Positions 6,169-13,178 of a stretch of 14,548 nt of DNA are shown in pieces. The notes beneath the pieces were generated by a model. It was not told the DNA's origin and made no database searches. It was given only the letters and a program-made list of their open reading frames with translations. Numbering within the stretch: position 1 is the stretch's first letter; each line of letters starts with the position of its first letter. Origin of the DNA: CAZLHO01 sp964559455 (GTDB lineage Bacteria > Krumholzibacteriota > Krumholzibacteriia > LZORAL124-64-63); contig CAZLHO010000065.1 of assembly GCA_964559455.1 (NCBI GenBank), positions 1-14,548 on the forward strand, given 5' to 3'. The position numbers and the translations under genes are program-made.

Positions 6169-7365
6169 ATGAAGACCACGAAGTTCATCGAGATCGAGGA
6201 CCGCTACGGCGCCCACAACTACCACCCCCTCGACCTCGTGATCAAGAAGGCCGAGGACATCTGGGTCGAGGACGTCGAGGGCAAGCGCTACATGGACTGC
6301 CTGGCCGCCTACAGCGCCGTCAACCAGGGCCATTGCCACCCGCGGCTGCTGAACGTCTTCCGCCGCCAGGCCGCGAAGTGCACGCTGACCAGCCGCGCCT
6401 TCCGCAACGACCAGCTGCCCGCCTTCTACCGCGAGCTGAGCGAGATGACCGGCTTCGACAAGGTGCTGCCGATGAACAGCGGCGCCGAGGCCGTCGAGAC
6501 AGCGGTCAAGGCCGCGCGCAAGTGGGGCTACAAGGTCAAGGGCGTGGCCAAGGACAAGGCCGAGATCATCGTCTGCGCCGACAACTTCCACGGCCGCACC
6601 ACGACCATCGTCGGCTTCAGCACCGACAAGCAGTACAAGGACGGCTTCGGCCCCTTCACCCCCGGCTTCAAGGTCATCCCCTTCGGCGACGCCGCGGCGC
6701 TCGAGCGGCGGATCAACAAGAACACCGTCGCCTTCATGGTCGAACCCATCCAGGGCGAGGCCGGCATCATCATCCCGCCCAAGGGCTTCCTGAAGAAGGC
6801 CGCGGCGCTGTGCAAGAAGCACAACGTGCTGCTGATCTGCGACGAGATCCAGAGCGGCCTGGGCCGCACCGGCAAGCTCTTCGCCCACGAGTGGGAAGGC
6901 GTGAAGCCCGACGGCCTGATCATCGGCAAGGCCCTGAGCGGCGGCTTCTACCCCGTCTCGGCCTTCCTGGCCAACGACGAGGTCATGGGCGTCTTCAACC
7001 CCGGCGACCACGGCTCGACCTTCGGCGGCAACCCCCTGGGCTGCGCCGTCGCGCGCGAGGCCCTGAAGGTGCTCGTCGACGAGAAGCTGGTCGAGAACAG
7101 CGGCGTGCAGGGCGACTACCTGATGGCCGAGCTGAAGAAGATCAAGGCCAAGAGCATCAAGAAGGTGCGCGGCAAGGGCCTGTGGATCGGCCTTGTGCTG
7201 GACCGTCCGGCCCGCCCCTACTGCGAGGCCCTGATGGCCGAGGGCATGCTCTGCAAGGAGACCCACGAGAACGTGATCCGCATCGCGCCGCCGCTGACGA
7301 TCAAGCGCAAGGACGTCAACTGGGCGCTGAAGAAGATCCGGAAGGTGTTCAAGACGCTGGGCTAG
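6169..7365 (+). CDS. rocD: Ornithine--oxo-acid transaminase (ornithine aminotransferase)
   Basis: This PLP-dependent class III aminotransferase moves the delta-amino group of ornithine to 2-oxoglutarate, giving glutamate semialdehyde, and so links arginine/ornithine breakdown to proline and glutamate. The 398-residue product follows bacterial RocD along its whole length: YGAHNYHPL near the start, AYSAVNQGH, TLTSRAFRNDQL, PMNSGAEAVE, NFHGRT, EPIQGEAGI, DEIQSGLGRTG, HGSTFGGNPL, RPYCEAL and CKETHENVIRIAPPL. The PLP lysine is Lys254 in IIGKALSGG and the pyridine-nitrogen aspartate is Asp225. The start ATG 6169 has GGAGG (6158-6162) 6 nt upstream; the open frame extends upstream over the terminator-like hairpin and is not coding there. 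Codon use is strongly biased to AAG, GGC and CTG, suggesting good expression. It stands alone, flanked by a regulated-looking leader and a strong terminator. Confidence 0.95.
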   Translation: MKTTKFIEIEDRYGAHNYHPLDLVIKKAEDIWVEDVEGKRYMDCLAAYSAVNQGHCHPRLLNVFRRQAAKCTLTSRAFRNDQLPAFYRELSEMTGFDKVLPMNSGAEAVETAVKAARKWGYKVKGVAKDKAEIIVCADNFHGRTTTIVGFSTDKQYKDGFGPFTPGFKVIPFGDAAALERRINKNTVAFMVEPIQGEAGIIIPPKGFLKKAAALCKKHNVLLICDEIQSGLGRTGKLFAHEWEGVKPDGLIIGKALSGGFYPVSAFLANDEVMGVFNPGDHGSTFGGNPLGCAVAREALKVLVDEKLVENSGVQGDYLMAELKKIKAKSIKKVRGKGLWIGLVLDRPARPYCEALMAEGMLCKETHENVIRIAPPLTIKRKDVNWALKKIRKVFKTLG

Positions 7366-7391
7366 TCCCGGCGGGAATCGCGAGCAAGGCT

Positions 7392-7427
7392 ACGGCCCGT
7401 CCCTCGATCGAGGGGCGGGCCGTTCTT
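7392..7427 (+). terminator. Strong rho-independent terminator after rocD
   Basis: ACGGCCCG (7392-7399) pairs with CGGGCCGT (7416-7423). Between them CCCTCG/CGAGGG continues the stem around an ATCGAT-type centre, with one G-U pair. The run TTCTT follows. It sits 26 bp after the rocD stop. The opposite strand has no T-run after the stem, so it is mainly a plus-strand terminator, although it could also insulate the convergent gene ending at 7443. Confidence 0.85.
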
Positions 7428-7442
7428 CATGGGGCCCGACGC

Positions 7443-10049
7443 TCAGCGCACCAGCGAGACCTTCGACACCTCCGCGACGCCCTCCGCCCGCAGCCGCAGC
7501 ACGTAGACGCCGCTGGCCAGCGGTGAGCCTGCGTTGTCGCGGCCGTCCCAATCCACGGCGTGCGGACCGGCGGGGCGACGGCCGTCGACAAGGGTGCGCA
7601 CCCGCTTGCCGGCCAGGTCGTGGACGTCCAGGCGCACCGGGCCGTCCTGGGCCAGGGTGAAGCGCACCGTGGTGCGCGGGTTGAAGGGGTTGGGCGCGGC
7701 TCCGGCCAAGGCGGTGCGCAGCGCCGGCGTCGGGCCGTCGTCGACGTCGGTCGGGCCGCTCCAGACTCCCAGCCGATAGTCGACGGGCAGCGGCGCCTCG
7801 TCGCCCCGGTCCTTGCAGACCGCCAGGCAGACGTAGGCGTCCGCCGGCAGGTCGTAGATGAAGCTCTGGTCCTCGCCCGGCGGGGCGCTGAAGGCGATGG
7901 CGACGGCGTCGCTGTGGGTCTGGTAGGCGAGGCCGGGGTGCTGCAGGCTCAAGCCCAGGCTGACGTCGTCGCCCATGTTCTCCAGGCGGAAGACGTGCGG
8001 GCCGGGCTGCAGCTGGAACTCGTGCAGGGCCAGCAGTTCGTCTGCGCCCAGGGTGAAGGGGCCGATCAGGCCGTCCGGCGACACGCCGTGGAAGACCGAC
8101 GCCACCGCGTGGGCCGCGTAGTCGCCCGCATCGCCCTCGCCGATCACGCCCACGTCGAAGGGGCGCCGCGAGGCGACGTTGAAGTTGACCAGCACCATGT
8201 CCACGAAGGGGCCGCCCCATTCCGAGACCGCCAGCGGCGCGGCGAAGCCGTCGACGGCGCCGGGCAGGGCCTCGTGCAGGCGGATGTCGACGTCCTGGCC
8301 CGCGGCGCCGCCCGCGGCCAGGCCCAGCCAGTAGCTGCCGGGGACATCGTCGATGCGCAGACCGTCGCAGTTGAAGTAGAGCGGATCGGCGCCGCTGCAG
8401 TCGTACCAGCCTCCGTCGCAGGCGGCCGGCGCGGGCCTGGCGATCGCGACCCCGGCGGGCAGCGTCGACGGCGCCCAGGACCACTGCCGGGCGTAGGCGT
8501 TGTTGCGCTCGGAGAGCTCCGGGACCTCACGGTCCGGGTCGATGCTGACCCCGAAGGTGTGGCGGCCGCCGCTGACGGTCAGGGGCGTGCCGCTGTTCCA
8601 CTCGTAGATGTCGTAGGCCGGCACCGGATGGTATCCGCGCCAGGTCCTCGACTCCCCGTCGACCACGGCGTGGAACTTCACGTAGGGCGAGCTCTCGAGG
8701 TAGGCCACCGGGCTGTCGTTCAGGACGGCGGCGTTGATGTAGGTGGAGGCGACGTCGCCGTGCAGGGTGTCCGGGGCGGCGACCACCGTCGGCGCCAGGT
8801 CCGGCGTCGGCCGCGGCAAGCAGGGGTGATCCCAGCCGACCGGCTGGACGGGCGTGAAGTCCGGGCGGCCGGGGCCGGCCTCGAGCAGGGCGATGCAGTC
8901 GGACCCGGGATCGATCGGATCCTTGGTCACCGCGGCGCAGTAGTAGCCGGGCGTGTCGACCTCGAAATGCAGCACGGCCCGGGCGTCGACGATCCCCGCC
9001 TCGTGTTCGGCGTCGATGAAGGTGCCGGTGGTGAAGTCCGGCCCGAAGACCCGCAGCCGCAGGACGTCGCCCAGGCACGAGGACAGGCGGACCATGACCC
9101 AGCCCAGGTCCTCGGGAGTGACCTGGAATTCGTAGAGCCGCACCCAGCCGCCCTCGGCGACGGGGAACGTGGCCATGTCGCCGAAGGGCAGCCCCTCGCT
9201 CCAGCTCCACAGCACGTCCACGTCGCCGTCGCCGGCGTTCCAGTTGGTCACGCCCACGTCCCAGATCTGCTGGCCCGCGGTGTTGCGGTTGACGAGCACG
9301 GCGTCGACGCGGCCGGCCCCCTGCATCGAGTAGGCCAGGGTCTCGGAGAAGCCGTCGTGGGGGAGCATCGGCGGAGCGTGCAGGCGGCAGTCGTAGTCGT
9401 CGGCCGCGTCGGCGGGGACCGTGGCGACGACGTTCCACCAGCCCACCGACTCGAAGCGGAAGCCGTCGCAGTTGTAGTAGTTCGTCGGGCCGGCGGGGAT
9501 GGAACTCCAGCCGCCGGTGCGCAGGGGCGGCGCGGAGCGGGTCACGGGAACGCCCTGGGTCAACTCGTAGGGCGTCCAGACGAACTGTCCGGCCCAGTCG
9601 TTGTTGGTCTCGTCGGATTCGGCGATGTAGCCGCCCTCGTCGACGCGCACCTCCAGGGTGTGGCGGCCGCCGCGCACCGTGCGCGGGCCCTGGTCGGTGC
9701 GCTGGAGCGCGCTGTAGTCGGGCATCGGGCCGGAAAAATAGGTCATGTCCCAGTTGTTCTCGGCCCCGTCCAGGTAGAGCCACATGACGAAGCCGTCGGG
9801 CGTGGGGTCGGCGGACCAGTTGTAGACCGTCAGGTTCCAGTAGGTGCCGGCCGTGTTTCCGGGCAGGGAGGGCGACAGGCGGACGTCGTGAACCGAGGAG
9901 ATCGGGGCGTCCCGCGGCACCAGCGGGTAGTCCCACTCGCCGTAGGGCGCGCCGGGGTAGATGTCGGGCAGGGCGGCGACGGGCGTCGCGGCGACGATCA
10001 GGGCCAGCGCCAAGCCGACGGCCGGCGGGAAGACGCGTCGGGAGTTCAT
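7443..10049 (-). CDS. Large secreted protein: duplicated CARDB-like unit plus FlgD-like sorting module
   Basis: The 868-residue product has a signal peptide (about 1-26, ending VAALP). It contains two homologous units (about 27-413 and 414-770) and a C-terminal module of ~87 residues. Paired landmarks are GGRHTLEVRVD/GGRHTFGVSID, SDETNNDWAGQFVW/LSERNNAYARQWSW, NCDGFR/NCDGLR, DCRLH/DIRLH, VDAVLVNRN/VDMVLVNFN, and YCAAVTKDP/VCLAVCKDR. The first part of each unit looks like a CARDB-type adhesion fold; the second part is unrecognised. The C-terminus, PNPFNPRTTVRFTL ... VDWDGRDNAGSPLASGVYVLRL, is the FlgD-Ig/type IX-style sorting signal of FCB-group secreted proteins. Surface display or secretion is therefore likely; ligand and activity are unknown. 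The start ATG (10047-10049) has GGGGAGGG upstream and overlaps the upstream gene's TGA by ATGA, so translation is coupled. The in-frame extension to 10685 is rejected. Confidence 0.82.
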   Translation of the reverse strand: MNSRRVFPPAVGLALALIVAATPVAALPDIYPGAPYGEWDYPLVPRDAPISSVHDVRLSPSLPGNTAGTYWNLTVYNWSADPTPDGFVMWLYLDGAENNWDMTYFSGPMPDYSALQRTDQGPRTVRGGRHTLEVRVDEGGYIAESDETNNDWAGQFVWTPYELTQGVPVTRSAPPLRTGGWSSIPAGPTNYYNCDGFRFESVGWWNVVATVPADAADDYDCRLHAPPMLPHDGFSETLAYSMQGAGRVDAVLVNRNTAGQQIWDVGVTNWNAGDGDVDVLWSWSEGLPFGDMATFPVAEGGWVRLYEFQVTPEDLGWVMVRLSSCLGDVLRLRVFGPDFTTGTFIDAEHEAGIVDARAVLHFEVDTPGYYCAAVTKDPIDPGSDCIALLEAGPGRPDFTPVQPVGWDHPCLPRPTPDLAPTVVAAPDTLHGDVASTYINAAVLNDSPVAYLESSPYVKFHAVVDGESRTWRGYHPVPAYDIYEWNSGTPLTVSGGRHTFGVSIDPDREVPELSERNNAYARQWSWAPSTLPAGVAIARPAPAACDGGWYDCSGADPLYFNCDGLRIDDVPGSYWLGLAAGGAAGQDVDIRLHEALPGAVDGFAAPLAVSEWGGPFVDMVLVNFNVASRRPFDVGVIGEGDAGDYAAHAVASVFHGVSPDGLIGPFTLGADELLALHEFQLQPGPHVFRLENMGDDVSLGLSLQHPGLAYQTHSDAVAIAFSAPPGEDQSFIYDLPADAYVCLAVCKDRGDEAPLPVDYRLGVWSGPTDVDDGPTPALRTALAGAAPNPFNPRTTVRFTLAQDGPVRLDVHDLAGKRVRTLVDGRRPAGPHAVDWDGRDNAGSPLASGVYVLRLRAEGVAEVSKVSLVR

Positions 10050-10537
10050 CGCGCCCTCCCCTCGTCGCGGTCGCGGACGGAAGGCGCGGCGGGGGCCGGC
10101 GGCGGCTCGTCGAGCGCGTCCAGGGCCGCGCGCAGCCGGGCTGCGGAATCGGCGCGGCCGGCGCGCTCGGCGTGGACGAGCTGGACGGCGAGCACGTCGC
10201 GCTCGATGCGGGCCTTGCGCGCCTCGATGCGTTTCTGTTGGGCCAGGAAGGCGTCGGCGCCGGCTGCGGGATCGAGCTCGGCCTCGAGCGCGGCCACTTC
10301 GGCGCGGCCGGTTTCGAGCACGGCCTGGATCTCGTCCATCAACGCCGCGCGCTGAAAGCTGATCGCGGGCTCGGCCGGCGCGAGCGGACGGTCCAGGTCG
10401 GCGGGTTCGATCAGGCGGACGGTGGGCGCGGGCCGGGCGGGTTCGGCGGGCGGCGGCGTCTGCTGGGCCGGGGCCGGGCCGACGATGCACGCGGCCAGGC
10501 CCGCCGCCAGCACGGCGAGCGGCAGGATCCTCTTCAT
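10046..10537 (-). CDS. Putative exported coiled-coil lipoprotein
   Basis: The 163-residue protein begins with a signal peptide whose core AVLAAGLAAC ends in a lipobox-like LAAC (Cys17), so lipidation is plausible. A type I site after APA (about residue 24) is the alternative. A Pro/Ala-rich linker (TPPPAEPARPAPT) follows. A long charged helix, about 60-145, is rich in Ala, Glu, Arg and Leu with heptad-like spacing (MDEIQAVLETGRAEVAALEAEL, then QQKRIEARKARIERDVLAVQ), and is likely a coiled coil. The C-terminal tail is again Pro-rich. No family is recognised. The ATG (10535-10537) is preceded by GGGAGGGG. The stop overlaps the next start as ATGA, tying its translation to the large secreted protein; the pair may act together at the cell envelope, as anchor and displayed protein (inference). 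Confidence 0.7.
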   Translation of the reverse strand: MKRILPLAVLAAGLAACIVGPAPAQQTPPPAEPARPAPTVRLIEPADLDRPLAPAEPAISFQRAALMDEIQAVLETGRAEVAALEAELDPAAGADAFLAQQKRIEARKARIERDVLAVQLVHAERAGRADSAARLRAALDALDEPPPAPAAPSVRDRDEGRAR

Positions 10538-10719
10538 GTCCCCTCCCCCGGGAATGGGCGGAGCGCCGGCGCGACGGGGCGTCGCGGGCGGCCTCCGACC
10601 TGCACTCTCGGCCCCCGGACACGATCGTTCGGGCGAGGACGGGCAGGCGGGCGAGGATCAGGTGCGCGGGACCTCTCTCCTGCATGAGGATAGCACAGAT
10701 CGGAAAAGAGAGGGAGAGA

Positions 10720-11514
10720 TCAGCCCGGCAGACCGCCCAGGAAGTCCCCGATCAGCCGGTACAGCGCGTCGGGGGTCTCGAAGGCCATGGCGTGCCCGGC
10801 GCCCGCGACCCAGAAGACCGGCACGCCGGCATCGGCCAGCAGCTTCTCGCCGGGGAACAGGCCGCGGTTCTTCGCGCCGTAGACGTAGCAGGCGTTCGCG
10901 ATGCTTGCGAGCCGGTCGACCAGCGGGCCCGTCGAGTCGGCGACGGTGTGGACGGCGCTGCGGTGCAGGGCGTCGGTGGCGGCCCGGGCGAAGGTGCCGG
11001 CGTATTCGCGCATGCCGGGATCGTCGCGGCCGGCCCGGGACAGGCTGGCCTGGAAGCCCCGGCGGCCGCCTTCGGCGAAGCGTTCGAAGGGCTGGGCGGC
11101 GACCTTGCCGGAGAAGAAGCAATCCTCGGGCGTGAGGTTGCCTTCCAGGTCGACGAAGGAGAGGAAGCGCGCCGGTTCGATCGCGACCGCCTCCATCGCG
11201 ACCAGGCCGCCCATGGAGTGGGCGACGATGTGGCAGCGTTCGACCTCCAGATGGTCGAGCGCGCGGAGCAGAACCTCGGCCTGGGCCTTCATCGAGTAGT
11301 CGAAGTCGTCGGGGCCGCGGCTGCCCCCGAAGCCGACCAGGTCCATAGCGACCAGGCCGTAGCCCGCCAGCGGCGCGGCGGCGAAGGCCTGGCGGAAGTG
11401 CTCCTTGGCCGAACCGAAGCCGTGGACCAGGGCGACGGTGTCGGCGCCCTCGACCAAGCGGTGATCGCAGGCCACGGTAAAGCCGCCCGGCAGTCCGAAG
11501 GTCGTGGTCCGCAT
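10720..11514 (-). CDS. Alpha/beta hydrolase
   Basis: The 264-residue protein is a cytoplasmic-type alpha/beta hydrolase with no signal peptide. The oxyanion-hole motif HGFGSAKEHF begins at residue 31. The nucleophile elbow is AHSMGG with Ser100, and the catalytic His is His241 in GAGHAMAFETPD, which carries the usual tail of ester or C-C bond hydrolases. The usual acid after strand 7 is missing: the position in VYGAKNRG is Asn216. Glu124 in VDLEGN, after strand 6, could serve instead, as in some family members. The substrate is unknown. The ATG (11512-11514) has GGGAG about 4 nt upstream. It starts 16 bp after the stop of the Ig-like exported protein gene and is probably the last gene of that minus-strand cluster. 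A T-rich run follows the stop, without a clear stem. Confidence 0.85.
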   Translation of the reverse strand: MRTTTFGLPGGFTVACDHRLVEGADTVALVHGFGSAKEHFRQAFAAAPLAGYGLVAMDLVGFGGSRGPDDFDYSMKAQAEVLLRALDHLEVERCHIVAHSMGGLVAMEAVAIEPARFLSFVDLEGNLTPEDCFFSGKVAAQPFERFAEGGRRGFQASLSRAGRDDPGMREYAGTFARAATDALHRSAVHTVADSTGPLVDRLASIANACYVYGAKNRGLFPGEKLLADAGVPVFWVAGAGHAMAFETPDALYRLIGDFLGGLPG

Positions 11515-11530
11515 GGTTCTCCCGGAACAA

Positions 11531-12177
11531 TCAGCGCGGCTCGTCGATCTTCACCTTGCTCCGGTCGACGACCGCGCCCGCGTAGATGTAGCGCAGNNNN
11601 NNNNNNNNNNNNNNNNNNNNNNNNNNNNNNNNNNNNNNNNNNNNNNNNNNNNNNNNNNNNNNNNNNNNNNNNNNNNNNNNNNNNNNNNNNNNNNNNCGTC
11701 GATCTTCACCTTGCTCCGGTCGACGACCGCGCCCGCGTAGATGTAGCGCAGGGTGTAGATGCCCGGCGCAGTCCGCGACTGCTCGCGGAGCCGCAGCCGG
11801 TAGGAGCCCGGCGGCACGCCCGCGAAGGCCAGCGTCTCGAGCGAGTCGCCCTGCGCGTCCAGGAACTCGATCCGGAAATCGACGGGCGCGCGGCAGACCA
11901 CGCTGCGGCTCAGCCACGAATGCGGGTTCGGCCGGTTCGGACCGCACCAGAAGGCGCTGTCGGCCGAGGCGGTGAAGAGCTGCAGGACCTCGGTGCCGTC
12001 GAGTACGTACTTGCCGGTCATCGGGACCAGTTCGACCAGGAAGAAGGCGCCGTTGGCGGCGGGATTCGCCCCGGGGGCGGCGGGATGGACCGGCGGAGCC
12101 TCATGGACAGCGGCGACGGCTGGGGCGCCGATCGCGAGGATCGCGAGCAGCCACAGGATCGGCGCCCGCCCCCTCAT
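11531..12177 (-). CDS. Exported Ig-like-domain protein, interrupted by an assembly gap
   Basis: The coding sequence is split by the N run. As printed the frame breaks, but removing the Ns plus one copy of the duplicated 55 bp (155 bp in all) gives a clean 164-codon frame ending at TGA 11531-11533. The restored 163-residue protein has a signal peptide (MRGRAPILWLLAILAIGAPAVAA). A middle region carries two Cys (FWCGPNRP and VVCRAPVDF) that could form a disulfide. The beta-rich C-terminus reads VPPGSYRLRLREQ ... APGIYTLRYIYAGAVVDRSKVKI. That end resembles the last strands of FlgD-Ig-like sorting modules, although the PNPFNP entry motif is absent. The ATG overlaps the stop of the DUF2892 gene as ATGA, so the two are cotranslated. 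The function is unknown. It is a real gene damaged by assembly, not a pseudogene. Confidence 0.75.
11542..11596. repeat. 55-bp exact duplicate, left copy (assembly overlap)
   Basis: This segment is identical to 11697-11751 on the far side of the N run. The exact length of 55 bp and its position at both contig ends point to an unmerged de Bruijn graph overlap rather than a biological repeat. Confidence 0.9.
11597..11696. other. Assembly gap (100 N)
   Basis: Exactly 100 undetermined bases are the conventional placeholder for a scaffold join of unknown length. Because both flanks share an identical 55-bp end, the true gap is most likely negative (an overlap) and no sequence is missing. It interrupts the Ig-like exported protein gene near its 3' end. 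Confidence 0.98.
11697..11751. repeat. 55-bp exact duplicate, right copy (assembly overlap)
   Basis: Identical to 11542-11596. Both copies encode the same residues (minus strand, LRYIYAGAVVDRSKVKID) in different frames relative to the printed sequence, which is why the coding frame seems to shift across the gap. Confidence 0.9.
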
Positions 12178-12389
12178 GACGTCCGGTCCGGCCGCTTGCA
12201 GGTCGAGATCCCGAACGGGACGTACAGGGCGCACGTGCCCACGAAGCTGGTCAGCAGGAAGATGACCGCCACGATGAGCAGGACGCCGCCCAGCGTGCCG
12301 CCGATGACGCCGGTGAAGTAGAGGATGCCGATGATGATCGCGACGAGGATCCGGATCATCCGATCCGCGGCGCCCATGTTCTTCTTCAT
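12174..12389 (-). CDS. Small DUF2892 (YgaP-type) inner-membrane protein
   Basis: The 71-residue protein matches the DUF2892 pattern: an N-terminal KKNMGAADRMIRIL entry, then two membrane helices (about 11-30, LVAIIIGILYFTG; and 33-52, LGGVLLIVAVIFLLTSFVG). A Cys-bearing end, GTCALYVPFGISTC, follows. In other bacteria this module occurs alone or behind a rhodanese (YgaP) and may handle sulfur or thiocyanate; that role is not established for stand-alone copies. The two conserved Cys in the C-terminal part are present. The start ATG (12387-12389) has GGGAGG 7 nt upstream; the longer open frame to 12461 has no such support. The stop overlaps the next ATG as ATGA, giving translational coupling. 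It follows the glycine-zipper protein gene by 46 bp. Confidence 0.85.
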   Translation of the reverse strand: MKKNMGAADRMIRILVAIIIGILYFTGVIGGTLGGVLLIVAVIFLLTSFVGTCALYVPFGISTCKRPDRTS

Positions 12390-12435
12390 GTGATTCCTCC
12401 CTGAAAAGGAATTGCGGGCGAGCCGGGGGCGAGAA

Positions 12436-12984
12436 CTAGAACCGGAGACAGACGAAGACACCGTCCGCCCTGCGCGCCTCGGGGCCGAGCCCCAGGGTGA
12501 CCTGCCCGACGGACACCGGCCGCCACTGCTCTCCGGAGGAGGCGAGCAGGCCGATCAGCGCGCCGACCGGGGCCAGGACCACGGCGACGATCGTGCCCTT
12601 CTCCTCGGCGCGGAACCGGAGAAAGCCCTCATCGTCGTCGCCGGAGGCCATGCCCAGCAGAAAACCCGTGCCGGCCCCAACGCCCAGGCCGATCAGGGCG
12701 CCCTTGCCCCTGTTGCCCCTCCGGAGGCTCAGCTCCATCCCGGCCACGCCGGAGCGCGGCAGGACCAGGGGCGGGCCGGTCGGTGTCTGCAGCAGGGTGA
12801 GCGCGTCGTCGTCCAGGCCGACGAGGGTGCCGGTGGCGCGGTCGAAGGAAGCCTCGCCCGAGGCCCCGTCGGTGAAGGTGACGCGGACGCGCGAGCCCAC
12901 CGGGATGGGCTGGGGCTGTTGCGCGACGGCGGCCGACGCGCAGATGACGAAGAGCCCGAGGCCGATGAGCAGGGCATGACGCAT
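12436..12984 (-). CDS. Exported glycine-zipper protein of unknown function
   Basis: The 182-residue protein has a signal peptide (MRHALLIGLGLFVICASAAVAQQ). A beta-rich domain follows (about 25-85, VGSRVRVTF ... GTLVGLDDDALTLL). Next are two Gly/Ala-rich hydrophobic segments (KGALIGLGVGAGTGFLLGMASG and TIVAVVLAPVGALIGLLAS) that look like glycine zippers able to pack in a membrane. The C-terminus ends in aromatic Phe (DGVFVCLRF), as in outer-membrane beta strands. The architecture, an SH3-like surface domain followed by glycine zippers, recurs in hypothetical proteins of related bacteria, but no function is known. I chose the ATG at 12982-12984 because GGAGG lies about 7 nt upstream and it begins the signal peptide directly; an upstream ATG at 13011 would prepend an odd basic tail. 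It is the first gene of the minus-strand cluster running to 10720. Confidence 0.75.
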   Translation of the reverse strand: MRHALLIGLGLFVICASAAVAQQPQPIPVGSRVRVTFTDGASGEASFDRATGTLVGLDDDALTLLQTPTGPPLVLPRSGVAGMELSLRRGNRGKGALIGLGVGAGTGFLLGMASGDDDEGFLRFRAEEKGTIVAVVLAPVGALIGLLASSGEQWRPVSVGQVTLGLGPEARRADGVFVCLRF

Positions 12985-13072
12985 GATCCACCTCCGGGGG
13001 CAGCGTAGCACGGGAGGCGAGGCGGCCCTAGGCGTAGTTGCGGAGGCGGGAGCGCTGCGGCCTGGTCCGGGG

Positions 13073-13174
13073 TCAGCGCCCGCGGCAGCCGGCGCGGGGG
13101 CCGACGGTCTTGCGCATCAGGATCTTGTCGTGGCCGGGGACGATGTAGTCGTTGAGGAGGTCGGGCATGGGCAT
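13073..13174 (-). CDS. Possible small ORF or gene remnant downstream of the ATPase gene
   Basis: A 33-codon frame starts at ATG 13172-13174, 4 bp after the stop of the DUF4143 ATPase gene, with GAAGG near that stop as a possible ribosome-binding site. It reads MPMPDLLNDYIVPGHDKIL and onward to a TGA at 13073. Its first 25 residues look protein-like (balanced, GC-ending codons such as CTC, AAC, ATC, GTC, AAG); the end is Arg-rich. The same frame stays open beyond the TGA to a TAG at about 13031. It may be a small gene, or the decayed start of one. No family is recognised. Confidence 0.25.
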   Translation of the reverse strand: MPMPDLLNDYIVPGHDKILMRKTVGPRAGCRGR

Positions 13175-13178
13175 GAAT

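Noticed and set aside
7560..10355. A 931-codon plus-strand frame opposite the large secreted protein
   Set aside because: It is an antisense shadow caused by high GC at third positions, rich in Gly/Arg/Val/Gln with no domain, while the minus strand has a signal peptide, repeats and a sorting module.
10696..10710. AGATCGGAAAAGAG resembles the start of an Illumina adapter
   Set aside because: Only the first nine bases agree before it diverges, and it lies inside continuous genomic sequence. Chance similarity is more likely than adapter carry-over.
10684..12321. A long plus-strand frame running through the N gap
   Set aside because: It is antisense to the hydrolase, Ig-like and DUF2892 genes, and it stays open only because N codons cannot be stops.
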